Source: Pyrenophora tritici-repentis (lineage: Eukaryota; Ascomycota; Dothideomycetes; Pleosporales; Pleosporaceae). Taken from it: a DNA stretch of 64,000 nucleotides. Numbering within the stretch: the first letter of the stretch is position 1; the number at the start of each line of letters is the position of its first letter. The notes beneath the pieces were generated by a model. It was given only the letters and a program-made list of their open reading frames with translations, ran no database searches and was not told the origin of the DNA. The stretch is taken from NCBI RefSeq assembly GCF_003171515.1, contig NC_089395.1:2914001-2978000 (forward strand). Reading direction: 5' to 3'. This document shows, in pieces, positions 1-9,867 of this stretch. The position numbers and the translations under genes were made by a program.

Positions 1-47
1 GTCCGTGCGCGTGATGCGCGGATTCGCGTGATGCGCGGGGAACACCA
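1..47 (+). repeat. Left terminal inverted repeat of the Pogo element
   Basis: It matches the reverse complement of 2219-2265 over all 47 bases. Inside it a GCGTGATGCGCGG word occurs twice, at about 9 and 25, so each end carries a tandem pair of likely transposase-binding words. Confidence 0.9.
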
Positions 48-94
48 AAACACGTCAAACCCCTTCACCTTCAACACACGTTAACTCCACCAAT

Positions 95-2117
95 ATGGAC
101 CCAATTCAAGCTGCGATTGAAGATATTGAAAATCTAGAGCCAGGAGAACAGTTCTCGTATACTAAAATTGCTGCTAAGCATGGTGTTGTGAGATCTACGT
201 TGACCCGAAGGCACCAGGGCCAGACAAGCTCAGAAAGAGACAAGAACTTCAACCAGCAGAAACTCAACCCACAACAAGAGCTAGAGCTTGTGAGATATAT
301 CGAAAAGCTCACAAAGCGAGGCATTCCTCCTACACGAGAGATGATCAGGAATTTCTCATCAGAAGTAGCCCATCAGCAGCTCAGCGAGAGCTGGGTTACT
401 CGCTTCATCAACCGACACGAGATCCATCTCATCTCAAAGTGGACCAGCGCCATGGATCGTACGCGCCACCTGGCTGATTCTGAGTCAAAGTATAGACTCT
501 ACTTCGAGCTGCTGCATCGAAAGATCACCGAATATCACCTAGAGGCTCGAGATATATACAATATGGATGAGAAGGGCTTCTTAATTGGCTTGATAGGCAG
601 AAGTAAGAGGATATTCAGCAGGCGTCAATGGGAGAAGAAGGAGGTTCGAGCATCTCTCCAGGATGGATCACGCGAGTTTCTGACAGTCCTGGCCTGCTGC
701 TGCGCTGATGGGAGCTCGCTGCCTCCAGCCCTTATCTACGCAGCTAAAAATGGAGCTATACGATCGAGTTGGGTAGAAGATATCAAGGCAGGAGAACATG
801 AGGTCTTTGTCTCATCATCTCCAACAGGCTGGTCAAATGATAACGTAGGCCTAGCTTGGCTGGAGCAGGTGTTTGATCGCTCTACAAAGCAACGATCAGG
901 TAGATGGAGATTGCTCATCCTTGATGGCCATGGATCTCACCTCACGATGGAGTTTATTAAGTACTGCGATCGCCATAGGATCCTCCTCATGATCCTTCCT
1001 CCCCATTCGACCCATACGCTCCAGCCGCTAGATGTAGTGCTGTTCAAGCCACTCTCTCAAGCCTACTCTAACGAGCTCACTAACCATCTCCATAAGGCTC
1101 AAGGCCTTATTCCAATCAAGAAAGGGGACTTCTTCCCGCTCTTCTGGAGCGCCTGGATATCCTCCTTCACAGAGAGCCTCATATTGAAGGCCTTCGAAGC
1201 CACTGGGATCTGGCCGATGGATGCCAACGTTATCCTTCGTAGATTTGCTAGCACGCCAGAAGCTGAGAGAAGCTCATCGTCAGGGCTCTCTGATCATGAC
1301 TGGAGAAAGCTCGATCGGCTAGTACGAGCTGCTGTTAATGATAGCCATCAGTATGAGGCAAGAAAGCTGCGCTCAAGCGTTCACCATCTCTCTGTCAGAG
1401 ATGTCAACAAGCAAGTCAAGCTGGCTTGATTCTTATCGATTGCAGATCACAGACAATATAGAGGCTCGTGCACAGTGGCACGTCCCAGAGAATGGTCTGT
1501 GATCTGCAATCGATAAGAATCAAGCCAGCTTGACTTGCTTGTTGACATCTCTGCTCTCTGTGCAGTATGAGCTTTTAAAGCATGAGAACGAGGGCTTAAA
1601 GGAGGCTCTTCAACATAAAAAGAAGCACAGGAAGAAGGGCAAAGCTCTTGACCTTCAACAGCGCCAGGAGTATCACGGTGGCTCTGTCTTCTGGTCTCCT
1701 CACAAGCTGCGTGAGGCTCGAGCTAGAGAAGCAGTACGGGAGCGAGATGAGACGGAGGAGAAACTCCAAAAAGCACGGTCCAAGAAGCAGCGCGAGGAGG
1801 CTCGACTGCAGCGTCAAGATGAGCTCGAGGAGAGGCGTGTGGAGAGGCAGAGACTCAAGGAGATGAGGGAGCTTGAGCGAGCTGAGAAAGCAGCTGAACG
1901 CGCGCGCCAGAAGGAGGAGAGAGACGCTGCTAAAGCTATACAACTACCCCAAAAGGGAAAGAGGAGAGCTTCAGCAGCTACCTCATCGAACAACAAGCGT
2001 CAAAAACGCGTTGAGGCTGCTCGCGCTGGTGCTCAAGTTCAAGAAGAGCCTCCAGCTCCTCCATCAAAGCTCACATCACGTGGCCGCAACGTCAACCTCC
2101 CATCAAAATATAGATAG
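95..2117 (+). pseudogene. Pogo/Fot1 transposase, split by a miniature element
   Basis: Encodes the cut-and-paste transposase of the surrounding element. The first frame (95-1429, 444 codons) holds an N-terminal psq-type helix-turn-helix, a CENP-B/Tc5-type second DNA-binding domain, and a DDE core with Asp158 (in NMDEKGF), Asp277 (LILDGHGSH) and Asp313 (QPLDVVLF). Exactly 35 residues separate the last two. The last 13 codons come from the inserted element. The basic coiled-coil tail typical of Fot1 transposases (VQYELLKHENEGL onward) resumes after the insertion and runs to 2117. Codons before 1395 and after 1554 are in the same phase, so the frame was continuous before insertion (about 618 residues). 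The truncated 444-residue product keeps the whole DDE core but lacks the tail; whether it is active is unknown. Confidence 0.85.
1396..1553. mobile_element. 158-base hAT-like MITE nested in the transposase gene
   Basis: It has 59-base perfect terminal inverted repeats (1396-1454 and 1495-1553) starting CAGAGATG, around a 40-base centre. It is flanked by an exact 8-base duplication, CTCTCTGT, at 1388-1395 and 1554-1561. An 8-base target duplication and CAGAG-type ends are the signature of hAT-superfamily elements. The element codes for nothing, so it must be moved in trans. The 166 added bases shift the host frame and bring in a stop at 1429. Confidence 0.88.
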
Positions 2118-2218
2118 TACAAGTTGATCGCAAGCATCTAATTACTCCCCCTCTATAAATTCGTATAATAACAGCTTATATACGTGGCTTAATAGCTTCA
2201 TTTTTGAAGTAGTGGATA

Positions 2219-2265
2219 TGGTGTTCCCCGCGCATCACGCGAATCCGCGCATCACGCGCACGGAC
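2219..2265 (-). repeat. Right terminal inverted repeat of the Pogo element
   Basis: Reverse complement of 1-47, identical throughout. Confidence 0.9.
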
Positions 2266-3327
2266 ACGTTAATCTACTGTGATACTATATAAACTTTTCT
2301 TTTATTGAAATCTATATTATACATCTTGCAATTTTTTTACTATAACCCAACCCTAACCCATGGTCCGTGCGACCCCAACCCAACCCCAACCCAACCCTAA
2401 GCTTGGCGCTGACAAATGGGTTGGGGTTGGGTTGGGGTCGCAAAATTTCTAACCCAACCCCAACCACACCCCGACCCATTTGCCAGCGTACTTAGGCTTA
2501 AGCGCAGTGCTTAGGATAGGATATTAATATAACAAGCTGTAAGTTGACAGGCTTTCGATAAGATGCACGAGCTTTCGACGCACCTACTGCCTGCCAAAGC
2601 GAGGTAGTCGCATAATGCTTATGCTAAATTGTTGTATTACATAGTAAGCAGAACCTATTTCTAAAAGACCTTTAGAACAGATAGATTTTGTAGTTTAAGG
2701 CTGCTATCCCGAGAGTTTGTATGCCTCTAGCCCGTTGTTGCGTTTGTTGTGTTGGGAATTGTCTATGGCGTCCCGCCACGTAGGGTGTCCCGTTACGCAG
2801 GGATGGACGTTAGTAGAAAGTTAAACTCGCAATCATACATGAAACGTATCAAACTAATCGAGAAGCTCTTGTAGATACAGATATCTCAGATTGACAGGGA
2901 ACGACTTCGATATCGTCACCCAGCAAGATTTTCAAGCTTGACCAGAATCTCTCTAGGGAGAACAGTGAAGCACACCCGAATATCTTCGTACTTCATGTAT
3001 ACATACACCTGATAGTTTCCAATGAATCATAACTCGCATCTTTCTAATGTGAGACACGCCGTGATTCAATTGTGCTTGCTTACTCAGACACGCTATACAT
3101 CACAACAAAAAAACTGACTCAGAATCTTCGATATTCAATGTATAACACTGTACATCAACACTGCCCATCAACAACACCATCATCATATACGCACAACAGC
3201 ACTCACTCACACACAATGATCCATACACTCTATTCACAATGCCCTCTTCTTCATCCATAAAGCAAACACCAAAAACTCCTCAATAACACCAGACTATTCA
3301 ATCACGCCTTCCTCAGCCTCATCCAGC
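2266..3327. other. Intergenic, repeat debris
   Basis: Apart from the hAT-like palindrome I see no gene. The stretch is AT-rich after 2520. A CA-rich segment at about 3150-3250 is probably leader or promoter of the next gene. Confidence 0.6.
2404..2488. repeat. hAT-like terminal palindrome or miniature element remnant
   Basis: TGGCGCTGACAAATGGGT at 2404 faces ACCCATTTGCCAGCGTA at the right end as an imperfect inverted repeat with a GGGGTTGGGT-type interior. This resembles the ends of fungal hAT elements. The flanking 8-mers CCTAAGCT and CTTAGGCT match at 6 of 8 positions, consistent with a decayed target duplication. Related AACCC-rich sequence at 2343-2400 may be another broken copy. Confidence 0.45.
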
Positions 3328-3840
3328 ATGTCTACGATCTCTATCGTTCTCGCCCTTTTGCTCACCACCTCCACCCACGCCACTCCCCTTTCGACTTCAA
3401 CTTTGGAACCAACCAAGGTTACAGTCATGGCCACCGCCACCCTCGCTGCCCGTCAAGCAGAGACTTTGCTCCCTTGGACGCCGGCCTGGACCGACCCTGC
3501 GTGGACTACCCCTTCGCCTTCCGGGTTGACTTCTCTGGAGAAGTCGACCTCGCTTGAGGGCGGTGTGCTTGTTGCTATCATCATCGGTAGCTTGTTGGCT
3601 TTTGGTCTTTTGGGTTGTGTTATACACTGGTATCGGCGCGGTTCGAGCGGCTCTTGTTGTCGTCGTCGTACTCGCATCAAGGTTGTGCCTTGTGTGGAGC
3701 GCGACGCTGGGTTGAATGTCGCGGCGGCTGCGCGCACAGTTCGCCAGCCCAAGGGTGTGCATATTGCAGCGCCTCGTGATGATTCTGAGTATGGTCCTTA
3801 TGTGACGTGGACGCGTGGAAAGGGGTTTACACAGATTTGA
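3328..3840 (+). CDS. Secretory-pathway single-pass membrane protein, unknown function
   Basis: 170 residues in one exon. An N-terminal hydrophobic signal (residues 1-19, MSTISIVLALLLTTST) precedes a Ser/Thr/Pro-rich outer segment of about 60 residues. One transmembrane helix follows (about 79-102, GGVLVAIIIGSLLAFGLLG), with a basic and Cys-rich stop-transfer sequence (RRGSSGSCCRRRTR) and a short cytoplasmic tail. This layout is common in small fungal surface proteins. I recognise no domain and give no function. The ATG has a reasonable context and the upstream bases lack another in-frame ATG. The coding strand shifts from C-rich to G-rich along its length, as in many genes here. Confidence 0.7.
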   Translation: MSTISIVLALLLTTSTHATPLSTSTLEPTKVTVMATATLAARQAETLLPWTPAWTDPAWTTPSPSGLTSLEKSTSLEGGVLVAIIIGSLLAFGLLGCVIHWYRRGSSGSCCRRRTRIKVVPCVERDAGLNVAAAARTVRQPKGVHIAAPRDDSEYGPYVTWTRGKGFTQI

Positions 3841-4310
3841 GTAGTGCTGATCACTGCTTTGTTTGGTTTCTCTTTCTTTGTTCATGGACTCTCAGCACCC
3901 CTGGAGTTTGTTGAACTGGATTGTCTTTCTCGATTTCTTGTCTTCTGGTGTCTTTGTTTGCACATTGCGCTTGAGTTTACAGATTGTTATGTTGTAGAAC
4001 GTAATAGGCTATGCTTGTTATCTTGTACTTTGTCAAATACTATACTGCTTTTTGAGAAAAAAAATTGACTGATGATATGTGATGTGAAGACATTGTAGTC
4101 GTAGGCTTTGTTGGATCTTGTCACGTTGTGGCAGTAGGTGAAGAGTGAAGCAGAAGAGCTTAGAGCATTCCTATCCAGGGTATATTTCTTGTACGCCAAA
4201 TGACCAAAAACGCCTGTTACATCCCCTCGCTTGTGCCACTACAAGCTCTCTCGAATATTCAGGGTATGACGTGTAGATGGTGGAGCAGCACCAGGCAAAT
4301 ATCACAGCCC
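3841..4310. other. Convergent intergenic region
   Basis: Lies between two converging genes and probably holds both 3' untranslated regions. No other feature seen. Confidence 0.6.
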
Positions 4311-5287
4311 TTACTTAGGGTCATCTTCTTTGACGTCTTCCTTCTCTACAAGTACAAAGTCATCCGACTCAGTGGTCTTCTGCTTCTTTGAAAGCGGCTG
4401 CTGGCTGGTCTCGGAGTCATTCGGCTCTGTCTTCGGGGCGTCTGGAAGCTGTGAAGCGAGTTCGGAAGGCTCGGTAGATTGGTCCGCTTGCGCATCAGCC
4501 TCGTAGGTAACAGGCGGGAAGAAGTTACTATGGTCGGGTTAGCTGTGCATGTGAAGCGATCGCAAAGTACTCACGGGATGTTTTTGAAGTAAGCATCTTC
4601 ATCTTTGGGGAGAAAGTTGCAGAAGATGACGCGGTCAAGCTTCTCCGCTTTGCCTTCCTCTTGGAGGAATTTGCGAACAGTCTCCAGTGCGACTAAGCTA
4701 GCCTCGCCACTCGGGTAACCATATACACCGGTACTTAGAGCAGAAAAGGCAATGCTCCTGCATTCGTTGTCAACGGCCAACTCCAAGCTTGTGCGGTAGC
4801 AGCCTGATAGTAGCTCCGCGGACCTAGAAGCGCCTTCCTTCCAATATATTGGCCCCACGGAATGAATGACCTTCTTGCTAGGTAGTTCGTAGCCGTCGGT
4901 AATCTTGGCACTGCCTGTATCACAGCCATCGAGCGTTTCGCATTCCTCTACCAGCTTGGGTCCGGCTGCGCGATGAATGGCTCCATCGACCCCCCCTCCA
5001 CCAAGCAGGGAATTATTGGCAGCATTGACGATGGCGTCGACGGCGAGAGTAGTGATATCTTGGCGTATTACACTGATCTTATCGTTGAGCGCGGCCGAAG
5101 GTTCATAAGAGGCCTTGGCATCCGGCACCTTGATCTTCTTCAGCTTGTACAGCAGCGTCAAGGTAGGCATCTCGTCGAGTGATATAGAAGTCATCTTTGA
5201 GGTCGCGCGGGTTGATATGGGCTTCGCGAGATAGTATGCGCTCGTCATGTGTAGTTGAAGCGATCGGATCGCACCTCTAGCTAGCAT
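4311..5287 (-). CDS. Macrodomain protein (ADP-ribose / mono-ADP-ribosyl hydrolase type)
   Basis: Two exons, 5287-4575 and 4527-4311, with a 47-base intron (GTGAGT...CATAG); about 309 residues. The core has MacroD-type motifs: [21 protein letters not shown], then [17 protein letters not shown] and [16 protein letters not shown], the loops that hold ADP-ribose and the catalytic Asn/Asp region. Family members remove mono-ADP-ribose from proteins or hydrolyse O-acetyl-ADP-ribose. The first in-frame ATG (5287) gives a basic N terminus ([13 protein letters not shown]...) that could be a mitochondrial presequence; ATGs at 5248 and 5194 are alternatives. The second exon adds a 72-residue acidic tail with a KKQK patch, absent from minimal macrodomains. 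The enzyme class is well supported; substrate and compartment are inferred. Confidence 0.88.
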
Positions 5288-6827
5288 CAAGGTAAAGGTG
5301 GTGGAAGAGGAGCTGTCGTGTGCCAAGCAAGTGTATTGAGCTTGGACCTGCCACTACCCCGCCAAGTTCGGCTTACTAAGCTAGTTCCTCCCCGCCCCCG
5401 ACCTTCCATCTCGCTCACCATTATGTTCACCGTGTCAACTCATGCTTCCATCTTAACTATCCATTCTGCCAATTCAACATTTCAATTATTTCTCCCTTTA
5501 CCGCTATCCAGACGGGGCTTCTGCGCATATCTAGGATACTTGTAACGACTAGTAACATACTCGTTGCCGCATACCCATATACCAAGCTTCTGATGTCCTC
5601 ATATTAGCAACAGCCTCTTCGCAATATCATAGACATCTCCGGTCTTGGGCCACGGATATCCGTATGTGGAAAGGTCAACGGTGCTCTCGGCCGCGCTGCT
5701 GACCGAGGCTGTTCGCAGTCACATTGCCAACGTCGGCAGGCTCGTACGATGCAGAACATGTCTGATACAAGACTTTAGCACGTCTTTGCAGCCGCCACTA
5801 CCGAGCTGATGCGCGCCTCGCCGCCAATGGCTGAATACTGTGCTGCCATTCCGGTCCCGTTTTATTATCGCCACAGTATAGCCGTGTGTGTGATGAGAGT
5901 GCCGTGCCGTGGCTTGGTATACCTTGGGGCGGAACCCATGACCCTGAAGGATTAGCTTGGTAACCAAAGCGTAGGAGGCTGGCAAAACCTCGGGATGCTG
6001 ATTCATGAGCTTTTTGACACCTGTGCCCTACAAATGGATGGATTGGTATCTCTAGACTAACGGTTTGCGCAGCTACACATTCTTTGCTAGTTCCAGAGTG
6101 TAGTCTTAGCGCGCGACGTCGACCGGTTGGTTGCAGTGTAGAACGAACGTCACATTGTACAAGACGTCGTCTGAACAGGCATCCCATTTACGGCTTCGAC
6201 CGACCCGCTTTACCCCGCACGTGTGCTAGTTTGCAGCATTCCCAGCTACCAAGCTCAGGATACCAGCAACGCTGTCAAAACAACGACCGACGTTGCCAAG
6301 TGTGTTACAAGCAACCCTCACGCACGTTCCGCCTATGGTTTCTCACAACCCCAGATGCCAACCCTTGGCGAGGCTTCCCTATGGCCAACCGCCAAGCAGA
6401 CCCTTCCCAAGATTCGTCGAATACCCCACAAACTTCATGGAAAAGCGGCTTTTGTTGAAAAATATGGACTGATATCGCTCTTGTGCGTTTACCCCGCGGG
6501 GTATGACTGTAGCGATGCTGGGGTAAGTATCGCGGTGGTGCTTGGCTTGGCGACGACTGCTTCGAGACGAGGCGAATGAGGATAAAAGCTCACGCTGTTC
6601 CACAATTGAAAGACCCAATATCATCGGAGCTGTGCTTCATCTCCGCTGGTCGTGTTCCCGTGACTCCTTCAATCTGAACAGGCGGAATTTTCCAAAATCT
6701 CGTTTGTAAACACTATCAAAGTACCTGGTGCTGATTGAATTCCCTACTTCGAACCCCTCAAGAGGCCCACACCTAAGATCCTCAGTTTTCTTAACTTTTC
6801 ATCGTAAGAGGCGACTGGTCATTCAAG
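5288..6827. other. Long divergent intergenic region
   Basis: About 1.5 kb between the macrodomain gene and the transporter, which point away from each other. Several overlapping open frames exist on both strands (for example 5798-6187 and 6084-6579), but none resembles a known protein or has a consistent exon structure. It holds one strong palindrome (6490-6503) and is probably regulatory. Confidence 0.5.
6490..6503. promoter_or_regulatory. Palindrome with back-to-back CreA-type sites
   Basis: TACCCCGCGGGGTA is a perfect 14-base palindrome about 325 bases upstream of the transporter start. GCGGGG fits the SYGGRG consensus of the carbon catabolite repressor CreA/Mig1 on each strand. A role in glucose repression of the transporter is inference. 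Confidence 0.35.
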
Positions 6828-8562
6828 ATGGGTTGCTTCAGCACCCATGCTTCGGGGACTCTGGACCCCCCAGAGGTCCGCAATTGGCGCATCCATCTTA
6901 TTGCCCTCATTGCATCCATGTCTGCGCTGGCCAGTATGTATCAATAGAATATTATCAAAAGGCTTCATACTGATGTTCAACACAGTGGGCTACGACACAG
7001 CTGTTATTGGTGGCACCATGGCACTCAACTCATTCATCCGGGACTTTGGCATGAACGACATCCCCAAAAGTAGCCGGGATACTATTCAGGGCAACATTGT
7101 TTCCACTTTTCAGGTTAGCAAATCACCATGAACCTATCTCTTCTACAAATTCGACTCTAACACTGTTTAGGCTGGGTGCTTTTTCGGCGCGCTTCTTGCC
7201 TTCCCTTTTGCCGAACGCATCGGCCGGAAAAAAACCATGATCATAGCATCTTCCATCTTTCTCCTCGGTGGAACGCTCATGACAGCTTCGCAAGGCAGCC
7301 TAAATATGATCTACGGCGGGCGTGCTGTAGCTGGCCTAGGCATCGGCGCTTCATCCATGGTCGTACCTGTCTACATTTCTGAAACCGCTCCACCATCCAT
7401 TCGAGGCCGACTTGTTGGTATTTTTGAAATTGCATCTCAAGGTGGAGGCATGCTAGGTTTTTGGATCAACTATGCAGCGGACCGCACCATTGACGTCGAA
7501 AGACAAGCCCAATGGATCGTACCTCTCGCCATCCAACTCATCCCCGGTGTACTGCTACTGCTCGGTGTTGCATGGTGTCCCGAATCACCCCGTTTCCTTG
7601 CCAAAAAGGATAACTTTGAGGGTGCCGAATGCATACTGAGCAAGATCAGGGGTCTTGACGTCTCACATGCCTACATCCAGCGTGAAATGGGCGAGATTCG
7701 CGCACAGGTCGAAGAACGTAGCGCCAATCGCCAGAGCAAAAAAGCACAATTCATGAAGCTGTTCCAAGCAGGCGTCCGGAATCGCATGGCCATCGGTCTT
7801 GCTCTCATGTTCTTGCAATCCTTCACTGGCGTGAACATCATTACCTACTACGCGCCGCGTATCTTTGAAACCCTCGGCATCTCAGGCACATCACTCAAAC
7901 TCTTCTCCACAGGTTTCTACGGCATCGCAAAGACGCTCGGAATGTTTACCTTTACCTTCGTCGTGGTCGAAAAGGTGGGCCGCCGCAAGGGTCTAATCTG
8001 GGGCGCTGCTCTCGGATGCATACCCATGTGGTACATTGGTGGTTACGTGATGAGGGCGGACCCAGCTGCCGCCGCCGCGCGAGGCGATATTTCCCGCGAT
8101 GCTTGGGGATACCTAGCCATGGTATGTGTATACATCAACGCATTCATCATCTGCGCAACATGGCAGGGAATTACGTGGACGTATGCATCAGAAATCTTCC
8201 CGCTTGACATCCGTATGCTCTGTGTTTCGCTCACTACGGCCGACACATGGCTTGGATCCTTCATCATCGCGCGCAGCACACCCTACATGATTTCCGATCT
8301 GGGATACGGCGCATACTTCTTCTTTGCATCCATCTTGTGTGCCATGGGCGTGTGGAGTTTCTTCTTTGTGCCAGAAACTAAAGGCATTACGCTTGAGGAG
8401 ATGGACGCTCTGTTCCTTAAGCCGATGCACAAGGCGGTTTGGGCGCAGATTCGTGGGAAGCCAATCTTGACGCAGGAGGAGATTGTGGCGAGAAATAAGG
8501 GATTGGATCCGGAGAAGGAGAAGGAGTTTGGGGTGGAGACGATAGAAACTGTGAAGAGCTGA
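6828..8562 (+). CDS. MFS sugar/quinate-type transporter
   Basis: Three exons, 6828-6933, 6986-7113 and 7171-8562 (introns 52 and 57 bases); 541 residues. It belongs to the sugar porter family of the major facilitator superfamily, a plasma-membrane protein with about 12 helices. Diagnostic motifs are GRKKTM after helix 2, RAVAGLGIGASSMVVPVYI with ETAPPSIRG, PESPRFL before the central loop, and PETKG near the end. The N terminus (EVRNWRIHLIALIASMSA, then MGYDTAVIGG) resembles fungal hexose and quinate permeases. A hydrophilic loop and a charged C tail are present. Substrate cannot be fixed from sequence; hexose, pentose or quinate are all possible. The first splice rebuilds the Met of MGYDT, supporting the exon choice. 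Confidence 0.88.
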
Positions 8563-9867
8563 GGCGTGTTGTTGGCGATAGGGCGGGTGGTGATGTGGTT
8601 ACGCTAGCTCTATCTTCAGGGGAGAGGGTGGTTTTGGGAAGGCAGAGGGAGTTTGAAGTGAAATGAATTTATTCAGTTTCATAGTCCTTGCCGTTTTGAT
8701 GTCCATGACACTACTCTGCGATCTTTGATGACGTAATCCATTAGCGTCTCTGTCCCCTTGTCATCTCACCAACACCCACCAACTCCTTCTACACAGCTTT
8801 GTAACTGCCGTCTGCGCAGTAAAATTTTGCAAACGAGCAGCCTATCTTGGCTGGGTACTTTGATCGCAGTGTATGGGTCCGTTTCCGCCCCTTCTACCCA
8901 GCTCGCGACCCATGCTTTTTGCGCACGGGTTGTTTTTCTTGCGGGGCTGCCGCCAAAAGGGGTTCTCCTGCGATCGCGAATTTGCTGTGTCATTGTACTA
9001 TGTAGTCTGAGCTGGAGGACCCCATCAAAATCAGCCTGCATACTGAATTCTGAGATCGGTTAGGGCTGGGATAGACGCGGTTGCAGTTACCTACCAAACC
9101 AAGAAAAGCATTTTCGATATGACAACCTTGCAAGCAGAAAAACCAAGCTGGACTATCATCCCACTCTTTCAGATGAGATTGCGATGTTCAAGCCACCTCT
9201 AATTAACCTTGATGCAATTCAAGGTCTGGAAGGCAGGATTTGCGGATCTGCATATGGCGGACCGAGGCACGTTCACTAGCCGATCGAAATGGGAAGCCTA
9301 ACTCCACCATCCGACGCACATAGTATTTTTGGCAACCCTGTGGCTCATATGTATCCGAGTATACTACAACCTCATCTTCTTAGTGTCTATGGGGCGGCCC
9401 GCACGTCACGGTGCAGAGACGGTATGGAGTAAAGGCAGTAGCATAAGCAACACTACCGCGAATTCCCCGCACCTAGATGCAGTAAACGCATCCGACTTCT
9501 TACCGACTTAGGAGGGACAGCTGAAGCATATCAATCAGTGCTTGGCATTGCTCCCAGTCTCAAGTTTAGACCGCATATGAACCCCATAGGGCTTTTCCGT
9601 TTTCGGCACTTTAGCTATACGATGCTTTCTCTGACTTCCCAGAAGCGATCAAGTTCAATTAACTTGCAAGCTGGTATGCCACGTGCGGATGGCGTCAATA
9701 TTACCTGCAGAAGATGCATGATCGCGCCCAGGAAAAAGTCCAGACAAAACAAAGCCGTCATACTTCTGGCAGCCCATTTAAGCACCCGTAGACCCTAAGA
9801 TCTGCTGCTATTCACCTCCAGGGCAAGATAATCCATCTCATCCGACAGTAACCTTAATATAATTCCA
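8563..9867. other. Intergenic region
   Basis: About 1.3 kb between two same-strand genes. Small open frames at 8758-9063 and 9538-9798 lack any recognisable motif or splice support. I see nothing else. Confidence 0.5.

Larger units (their letters stand above)
1..2265 (+). mobile_element. Fot1/Pogo-type DNA transposon, nearly complete, with a nested insertion
   Basis: Perfect 47-base terminal inverted repeats at 1-47 and 2219-2265 enclose a transposase with the DD35D catalytic pattern of fungal Fot1/Pogo elements (Tc1/mariner superfamily). After subtracting the nested 158-base element and its duplicated target, the element is about 2.1 kb, which fits the family. The right end is followed by ACGTTA. 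Pogo elements insert at TA, so the true end may lie a few bases beyond 2265, and the left end may start just outside the window. The TIRs are identical and the coding frame is otherwise open, which suggests a recent insertion without heavy RIP mutation. Confidence 0.9.

Noticed and set aside
1530..2117. Separate gene for a basic coiled-coil protein
   Set aside because: It lacks an ATG start and is the in-phase C-terminal tail of the split transposase.
2341..2400. Telomere-like CCCTAA repeats
   Set aside because: Only single CCCTAA words among AACCC and CCCCAA variants, flanked by transposon ends; not a telomere array.
2767..2815. Possible inverted repeat of another transposon (CGTCCCGCCACGTAGGG region)
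   Set aside because: The arms do not pair well and no target duplication is visible.
5719..6579. Overlapping open frames on both strands
   Set aside because: No motif, no coherent codon pattern and no splice support.
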